The notes beneath the pieces were generated by a model. That model made no database searches. It saw only the letters and a list, made by a program, of their open reading frames with translations, and was not told the origin of the DNA. The position numbers and the translations under genes are program-made. Positions 22,041 to 22,080 of a stretch of DNA of 22,080 bases are shown here, in pieces; within the stretch, counting starts at the first letter, position 1, and each line of letters opens with the position of its first letter. The DNA comes from Sulfurimonas sp. (lineage in GTDB: Bacteria > Campylobacterota > Campylobacteria > Campylobacterales > Sulfurimonadaceae): the NCBI RefSeq assembly GCF_023229105.1, contig NZ_JALNZY010000029.1, positions 1 to 22,080 on the forward strand, written 5' to 3'.

Positions 22041-22080
22041 TAAGAAAAGTTTCAAAAGAGTGCCTGACACCCTTTTTTGG
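22041..22080 (+). repeat. REP-like element upstream of RAYT copy 2
   Basis: TAAGAAAAGTTTCAAAAG is followed by AGTGCCTGACACC (22059-22071) and CTTTTTT, 36-75 bases before the RAYT start codon. The same TAAGAAAAGTATCAAAAAG segment precedes the cores at 21553 and 21648, and a degenerate form sits ahead of RAYT copy 1. Confidence 0.75.

Overview
The window looks like chromosome of a low-GC, chemolithoautotrophic campylobacterotan, most likely Sulfurimonas or a close relative. The reasons are the two-subunit ATP citrate lyase of the reductive TCA cycle (aclB then aclA), flagellar genes in the order flgI-flgJ-flgM-flgN-flgK as in Campylobacter, sigma-54 and sigma-28 promoters of the Campylobacter type, and an HspR-controlled co-chaperone operon. 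The genus is inferred from gene content, not from a search.

Layout. 1-226: probable leader of an rRNA operon that runs leftward out of the window. 227-871: pseudopilin. 1009-4167: aclBA with a strong terminator. 4255-6014: a GT-C-like membrane protein coupled to a TrpG/PabA amidotransferase. 6120-10957: flagellar block (minus strand) ending in an orphan OppC-like permease; flgI-flgJ has a sigma-54 promoter and flgM-flgN-flgK a sigma-28 promoter. 11004-13667: rsmD, a small conserved-looking protein, a DEDDh exonuclease and two unrecognised genes. 13755-15029: murA, the only long housekeeping gene on the plus strand. 15043-16334: cbpA-like dnaJ plus hspR, with a HAIR-like operator overlapping a consensus promoter. 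16446-16560: palindromic repeats. 16627-17835: trypsin-like protease with a Calx-beta domain.

From 17904 to the end the DNA is accessory. It holds two damaged REP-associated tyrosine transposases (RAYTs), many copies of a hairpin repeat with core GGTGCCTGACACC, an IS110-family remnant, an IS3-family element inside that remnant, and a two-gene operon of very small membrane proteins.

The most interesting item is the IS110 remnant. It sits exactly inside one copy of the hairpin repeat, with a CT core at each junction, and the unoccupied form of the site is present in the same window. Its long left end (18859-19210) folds as a 5' stem-loop followed by two guide loops. The first loop carries GTGCCT and GTGTCAG, matching the two halves of the repeat. 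The second carries GTGGCGACT and ACTAG, matching the element's own right and left ends. This is what a bridge RNA should look like, so here an RNA-guided element appears to target the repeats of a RAYT/REP system. The recombinase gene is cut to 75 codons by the IS3 element, so this copy cannot move by itself, but the RNA and its site remain readable.
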